NCBI GenBank assembly: GCA_004524425.1
Contig: SDNN01000042.1
Location: forward strand, 1-17,870
Length of the DNA: 17,870 bases
Direction: 5' to 3'
From: Promethearchaeota archaeon
GTDB lineage: Archaea; Asgardarchaeota; Lokiarchaeia; Sigynarchaeales; SOKP01
This document shows, one piece after another, positions 14,203-17,870 of the stretch; position 1 is the stretch's first letter, and every line of letters starts with the position of its first letter. Under the pieces are notes generated by a model, which was not told the origin of the DNA, made no database searches, and worked only from the letters and a program-made list of their open reading frames with translations. Made by a program: the position numbers and the translations under genes.

Positions 14203-16026
14203 TTATAATTTTTCTCCTCTCATTTCCTCTTCATACTTCTTTCTTCTTTCTCTTAGGTATTCTGGTATGGGAACATCCCACCATCCCACTGCAGGTGATC
14301 CTGTATAAGGCCATAATCTTTGAACCTCAATTTCTATGACAGCTGGTTTTCCAGATTTAGCAGCTCGTTCTAAAGCGGGAATAATTTCTTCTTTTTTTGA
14401 AATTTTCTCAGCATGACAACCAAATGCTTCACCAATCTTAGCAAAATCAGGAGAATAGGTATTACCATTTTTATCTTCAAAAGCAGTTCCATAACCGCGT
14501 TCTTCACCAAATGCCGCCTGTTGCAAGTCTTTAATGGCGATCCATCCATGGTTGTTGACTACAATAAAGAAGATATTACTCAAACCGAGTTGCACTGCTA
14601 CTGAAATTTCAGATATGGTCATCATAAAATCACCGTCTCCTACGAGTGCTGCAACCTGACGATCAGGTTTTCCAATATCGATAGACCCTAATTTTGCCCC
14701 TATTGCCGCAGGTACGCTATAACCCATAGTAGAGAATCCCCCTGCAGTTAAACACGTTTTAGGCTCGTAAAACTCTAATTCCTGCAGCATTTGAGCTTGT
14801 ATATTTCCGGAGCTAGTTACTAATACGGCATCCCGTTCAAAAAACTTTCTAATTTCTTGCAATACTGTGGAGATCATTACTGGTACTTTAGAATCGTCTC
14901 TATTCTTATCAAGGAATTCGAACCATTCTTTTTTCTCCTCTTGAATATTTTTAAAATACTCTGTATTCTTATAATCCTTAGAATACCCTTGCTCATTTAA
15001 TTTGTCCAACATCTGACGCACGCATGCTTTAGCATCCCCATAAATTCCAACTGTAACTGGATAATTTTTTCCTATTTCGTGAGGATCAATATCGATTTGT
15101 ATTAATTTTGAAGGTGGAATTGAAAAGCTGACCCCTTCTTTATAAGAAGAGGCAGTCTCGTCAGCAAATCGACAGCCAACCGCTAAAATGACATCTGCTT
15201 TTCTCGTCATTTTTAGCCCAACAGTAGTCCCTTTTGAACCGGCTGACCAACAATAAAGTGGATGGTCGTTTGGAAATGCATCTTTCCCCATCATGGTTAC
15301 CACTATAGCGGCTCCAAGTTTTTCTGCTAATTGCTTGATTTCTTCCGTGGCATCAGCAGTGATAACTCCACCTCCTAGAAAAACGACGGGTCGCTTTGCA
15401 TCCTTTAATAAATTGACAGCTTCTTCAATTAATTCTGGATCGCCTAAAATTCTTCCTGGTGACCTTCTTTTTAACGGTTCAGGTATTTTAGTATCTAATG
15501 AAGCTGCTTGGACATCCATGGGAAGATCAATATGAACAGGGCCTCGCCGTCCAGTCATCATGTGATTAAACGCACGCTGCATGATGGTGGGTAATTGTTC
15601 TACAGAACTTACTTGCCAGCTTCGCTTTACAATGGGTTCCAATATGCGAGGCATATCCGAATCTTTCGAACGTTCAATCTCTTGCAGGACCCCTTTACCC
15701 CTCATGTGCACGTGGGTATCTCCAGTGATGGCGAGCAAAGGCATGGAATCAACGTAAGCATCTGCTAATCCAATGGCGGTATTGATTGCTCCCGGACCAA
15801 TTGAAGTGAACACGCAGAGTGGTTGGCCCGTGATTCTGTAATATCCTACAGCAAGATGACACGCAGCCATTTCCTGCTTAGGTTGAATAAGGGTTAGTTG
15901 ATCTCGATCTCTATAGAAGGCATCCACGAGGGCAAGACATCCATGTCCAGGAATGCCGACAACATACTTAACTTTTTCCTTTATTAAATACTTTGAGATT
16001 ATTTCTCCTCCAGTGTATTTAGTCAT
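14203..16026 (-). CDS. ThDP-dependent enzyme of the acetolactate synthase family
   Basis: 607 residues from ATG 16026; an in-frame TTG three codons earlier (16035) is less likely. The N-terminal Pyr domain has GIPGHG (27-32 if counted from the TTG) and the activating Glu in PKQEMAACHLAVGYYR (E55), followed by TSIGPGA. A central domain resembles the FAD/nucleotide-binding fold of the family (FLGGGV, AVGCRFADET). The C-terminal PP domain carries the ThDP-Mg motif GDGD (466-469) through VVNN (492-495). The tail YTGSPAVGWWDVPIPEYL differs from standard IlvB. No regulatory subunit lies next to it. Possible activities are acetolactate synthase, another carboligase or a C-C hydrolase such as the IolD group; the family is sure, the reaction is not. 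By eye it is less AT-rich than its neighbours, so acquisition by transfer is possible. Confidence 0.85.
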   Translation of the reverse strand: MTKYTGGEIISKYLIKEKVKYVVGIPGHGCLALVDAFYRDRDQLTLIQPKQEMAACHLAVGYYRITGQPLCVFTSIGPGAINTAIGLADAYVDSMPLLAITGDTHVHMRGKGVLQEIERSKDSDMPRILEPIVKRSWQVSSVEQLPTIMQRAFNHMMTGRRGPVHIDLPMDVQAASLDTKIPEPLKRRSPGRILGDPELIEEAVNLLKDAKRPVVFLGGGVITADATEEIKQLAEKLGAAIVVTMMGKDAFPNDHPLYCWSAGSKGTTVGLKMTRKADVILAVGCRFADETASSYKEGVSFSIPPSKLIQIDIDPHEIGKNYPVTVGIYGDAKACVRQMLDKLNEQGYSKDYKNTEYFKNIQEEKKEWFEFLDKNRDDSKVPVMISTVLQEIRKFFERDAVLVTSSGNIQAQMLQELEFYEPKTCLTAGGFSTMGYSVPAAIGAKLGSIDIGKPDRQVAALVGDGDFMMTISEISVAVQLGLSNIFFIVVNNHGWIAIKDLQQAAFGEERGYGTAFEDKNGNTYSPDFAKIGEAFGCHAEKISKKEEIIPALERAAKSGKPAVIEIEVQRLWPYTGSPAVGWWDVPIPEYLRERRKKYEEEMRGEKL

Positions 16027-16364
16027 GTTAATCAATCGTAAACAGTTTTAGGTAATTAAATAAAAAGTATGAATGGAGAATTTAAAACTTTAATAATTAT
16101 TCTAAAAAAATGTTAAAAGACGAATTATTCGTTTAGTAAAGAGGTTATTCAAAGCTAAAATTGAATTTATGAGATAATACTTATAGTACTATTTTTTAGT
16201 AGGGAGTAATAAGGCCTTATATCCTTAATTTAAAATTTTTAACAATAAGTAAGTAGGTTTTGTTATTTTAAATTAGAAATAATTTAATTGTAAATTATAG
16301 CACATAAATAAATAAAAAAAAAAAGAAATGTTATTAGATTTTTATATATACTGTCTTTAAATAT
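16027..16364. other. 338-bp AT-rich spacer
   Basis: No gene is supported. It holds a TATA-like TTTTTATTTAAT on the minus strand about 30 bp before the ThDP start, two short dyads (ACGAAT-T-ATTCGT at 16120-16132 and ATAGTACTAT near 16185), and an A11 run (16314-16324) that is the terminator of the upstream membrane-protein gene. Confidence 0.4.
16314..16324 (-). terminator. U-tract terminator of the membrane-protein gene
   Basis: A11 on the plus strand is T11 on the minus strand, 40 bp after the stop at 16365. Confidence 0.5.
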
Positions 16365-16820
16365 TTATTTCTCCCAAGTAAAGATCATAATCAATGAAAA
16401 TAGAACAGTTAGTAAAGTACAGGATATTCCTCCGTAAAAAGCTGGTCCAAACTCCCAACCTACGCCCTGAGAGTTATAAATTGACGCAGTTATTACCGCT
16501 CCTATTACAAACATTATTAAAACAATAAATGCTATAATAAGACTTACAATCATAGGCGTTTTACTCGTCATTTTTCCAGGTATAAAAGCTATAATTGAGA
16601 TTACGAAGCATATAAATAAAAAAAGAGCAGCCAATACGATAAACGCACTTTCTGGTCCTGAACCTACTGTTACGACTCCACTTCCTCTATAAAGCCAACC
16701 ATAACTTCGATAACTATACCACCAGTAAGCCCAAGGAGTAGTTAGTAAAAGAATTGCTCCGACTAAAGAGAAGATTGCAGCTAATATTGAACTTAATTTA
16801 AAAATGTTTTTATTTCCCAT
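16365..16820 (-). CDS. Four-helix integral membrane protein, function unknown
   Basis: 151 residues with four clear membrane spans: about 9-32, 57-80, 88-114 and 126-148. Between spans 1 and 2 is an aromatic- and glycine-rich loop (WAYWWYSYRSYGWLYRGSG) that lies outside if the lysine-containing N-terminus (MGNKNIFK) and the 2-3 loop (PGKMTSK) are cytoplasmic. The layout resembles tetraspan proteins of the claudin/PMP22 size class, but I see no diagnostic motif and do not claim homology. The ATG at 16820 is preceded by AGGGG about 8 nt upstream, a plausible ribosome site. It may share its orientation with coaD, but the gap is 475 bp. The role is unknown. Confidence 0.72.
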   Translation of the reverse strand: MGNKNIFKLSSILAAIFSLVGAILLLTTPWAYWWYSYRSYGWLYRGSGVVTVGSGPESAFIVLAALFLFICFVISIIAFIPGKMTSKTPMIVSLIIAFIVLIMFVIGAVITASIYNSQGVGWEFGPAFYGGISCTLLTVLFSLIMIFTWEK

Positions 16821-17011
16821 AATATAAACCCCTAAATTAAATAATTATTAATCAATTTTAGAAAAGAAATATCATTTAAATATCTATCTCAATAGCTAAA
16901 TACAATTAAAAGGATTAAAGCTAATGATTGAATAAAGATTTTTGCTTACGGATTTGTTAAATTAGGATTTTTAAAAAACTACGGAAAATAGAAGATCAAT
17001 TTCGTAAACCA

Positions 17012-17131
17012 TTAGATGGATTGATTAAAAAATACTATCATCGCGTTTATAATTAACAATACTCCTATAATCGTAAGTGATACTAAGACTAATAATTTAA
17101 ATTTTTTTTGGGAATCTTTGGAGTTATCCAA
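17012..17131 (-). CDS. Possible 39-residue single-span membrane peptide, or C-terminus of a broken gene
   Basis: A TTG-started frame codes for a hydrophilic N-terminus (MDNSKDSQKKFK) followed by one hydrophobic span (LLVLVSLTIIGVLLIINAMI) and the tail VFFNQSI. The composition is typical of a small membrane protein, but no ribosome site precedes the TTG. Upstream, other frames also look coding, so this may instead be the C-terminal end of a frameshifted gene. Confidence 0.3.
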   Translation of the reverse strand: MDNSKDSQKKFKLLVLVSLTIIGVLLIINAMIVFFNQSI

Positions 17132-17295
17132 TGGCCTACTTTAGTTACAGCATAATTAATAAAATACAATTTCATCTACATCTTTTCCTGTTTTTCGAGT
17201 AAAATGCTCTAAACCCGCAGGGAATCTAATAACATAGAGTATGAAAAGTATAAAAAATTGGAAGTAAGGAAATTTATTTAATATTAACCGAAATT
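17089..17295 (-). pseudogene. Possible frameshifted 5' part of a small membrane-protein gene
   Basis: Just after coaD on the minus strand, one frame reads FFILFILYVIRFPAGLEHF then TRKTGKDVDEIVFY and stops at 17156. A second frame (ATG 17175 to TAG 17089) reads on with INYAVTKVGHWITPKIPKK. At an A8 homopolymer (on the minus strand, about 17100-17110) a one-base shift would join it to FKLLVLVSLTIIGV in the frame ending at 17012. The joined product would be a membrane-hydrophilic-membrane protein of about 90 residues. Decay, assembly error in the homopolymer, and chance are all possible. No family is recognised. Confidence 0.3.
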
Positions 17296-17736
17296 TTATT
17301 TCAATTTTGCTCTTATCGCCGTAGAGCTATATCTCTGATTATCTTCTCCCTTGATCATTGGAATTACTATGATAATAAGAGGTTTAAGATTGTTTGATTG
17401 TCTTGATTCATTTAATCTCAAAGCACTTTGATAGGTTTCCTGACTAACTATTAATCCTTCATATTCTGGTTCTTTGATTGGAGGTCCATATGGATCATTT
17501 AGCTCGATGATTTTTACCCGGTTTTTATCAGCCACGTTACTAATGAATTTTTCGAGGTTTCTTTTTCTGGTTTCATAAGATTCGATTTTTGATGCGTGTT
17601 TTTTCTTTTTAAGCATCTTCTCTCCAGTTAATCCAATAACAACTTGATGAGATATGGATAAAGCAGTTTTAATTAAAAGTTTATGACCTTCATGTAAGTG
17701 ATCGAAAGTTCCCCCCATTCCAACCAGATTTAACAA
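17296..17736 (-). CDS. coaD: Phosphopantetheine adenylyltransferase, archaeal type
   Basis: 146 residues. Transfers AMP from ATP to 4'-phosphopantetheine to give dephospho-CoA, the penultimate step of coenzyme A synthesis, in the cytosol. The nucleotidyltransferase motif is GGTFDHLHEGH (8-18), with H15-x-G-H18 binding ATP. The late motif YSSTAIR (136-142) is the second nucleotide site. IVSQET at 96-101 also fits archaeal and eukaryal PPATs better than the bacterial CoaD group. The start is TTG at 17736: the only in-frame ATG (codon 7) would remove the first strand, an in-frame TGA lies just upstream, and GAGGTG sits 8 nt before the TTG. Length is normal for the archaeal form. Confidence 0.9.
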   Translation of the reverse strand: MLNLVGMGGTFDHLHEGHKLLIKTALSISHQVVIGLTGEKMLKKKKHASKIESYETRKRNLEKFISNVADKNRVKIIELNDPYGPPIKEPEYEGLIVSQETYQSALRLNESRQSNNLKPLIIIVIPMIKGEDNQRYSSTAIRAKLK

Positions 17737-17756
17737 CTCTATTTCACCTCATATTA
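17737..17756 (-). promoter_or_regulatory. Ribosome site deciding the TTG start of coaD
   Basis: On the minus strand ATGAGGTGAAATAGAG precedes the TTG. GAGGTG matches the 16S 3' end well and lies 8 nt from the start. As in the leader of transporter 2, the site is inside a two-codon frame, here ATG-AGG-TGA. Confidence 0.6.
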
Positions 17757-17824
17757 TAAAATTATAAATCATTAGCTTTCATAAATTATTGGTTTTCACT
17801 CCATTTCTATGGTATCATTTTTTA

Positions 17825-17870
17825 CTATCTCATCTTTTCGGTGGTTTTCTTGATAATAACTAAAAAAAAA
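17825..17870 (-). CDS. Possible 3' end of an upstream minus-strand gene
   Basis: An open frame from the window edge ends at TAG (17827-17825) with FFLVIIKKTTEKMR. It could be the tail of the gene upstream of coaD. It is too short to identify and may be chance. Confidence 0.2.
   Translation of the reverse strand, partial: FFLVIIKKTTEKMR

Larger units (their letters stand above)
16821..17295. other. 475-bp region between membrane protein and coaD
   Basis: No intact conserved gene. It holds the broken or very small membrane ORFs listed separately (17012-17295, minus strand) and, at 16821-17011, the promoter and AGGGG ribosome site of the four-helix protein. Nothing else is supported. Confidence 0.4.

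Noticed and set aside
14203..16035. Naming the ThDP enzyme ilvB or iolD
   Set aside because: Motifs establish only the family; the tail and central loops fit neither well enough for a specific name.
16120..16132. ACGAAT-T-ATTCGT dyad as a terminator hairpin
   Set aside because: A one-base loop cannot form a hairpin and no U-tract follows. It could be a protein site but has no support.
16365..16820. Calling the four-helix protein a claudin or tetraspanin
   Set aside because: The span count and size fit, but no diagnostic cysteine or W-GLW-C-C motif is present.

Overview
AT-rich archaeal DNA, most plausibly from an Asgard (Lokiarchaeia-like) genome. The lineage is an inference. What supports it is short genes with AT-rich spacers, TATA-like boxes about 25-35 bp before starts, U-tract terminators without hairpins, some GAGGT(G) ribosome sites, an archaeal/eukaryal-type phosphopantetheine adenylyltransferase, and a gene mix of GPH transporters, GH172, sulfatase and FKBP. 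No rRNA, tRNA, CRISPR array or IS element was seen.

Layout. 1-72: 5' end of a flavodoxin-type (EFR1-like) gene on the minus strand. 174-1346: membrane-embedded M28 peptidase. 1529-2095: nitroreductase. 2289-5072: a GPH sugar transporter (minus) divergent from a GH172/DUF2961 glycosidase (plus). 5129-5239: a decayed M28-peptidase tail. 5333-6880: a solitary N6-adenine DNA methyltransferase with no normal start codon. 6950-10834: a formylglycine-type sulfatase (minus), a ribbon-helix-helix regulator and a second GPH transporter. 10973-12238: B12-binding radical SAM protein. 12329-12532: 4-oxalocrotonate tautomerase-like protein. 12539-13456: orphan protein (minus). 13631-14086: FKBP-type PPIase. 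14203-16026: ThDP enzyme (minus). 16365-16820: four-helix membrane protein (minus). 17012-17295: remains of a small membrane-protein gene (minus). 17296-17736: phosphopantetheine adenylyltransferase (minus).

How the genes fit together. The two GPH transporters, the GH172 glycosidase, the sulfatase and the RHH regulator look like a uptake-and-breakdown locus for a (possibly sulfated) glycan. The best-supported new observation is a near-identical 21-bp dyad (TTGTRATA-N5-TATYACAA) placed the same way, directly before a TATA-like box, upstream of both the RHH gene and the downstream transporter. Extra half-sites reach toward the divergent sulfatase promoter. This suggests one small regulon controlled by the RHH protein. 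The rest of the window is ordinary accessory and housekeeping content with signs of decay at 5129-5333 and 17012-17295.
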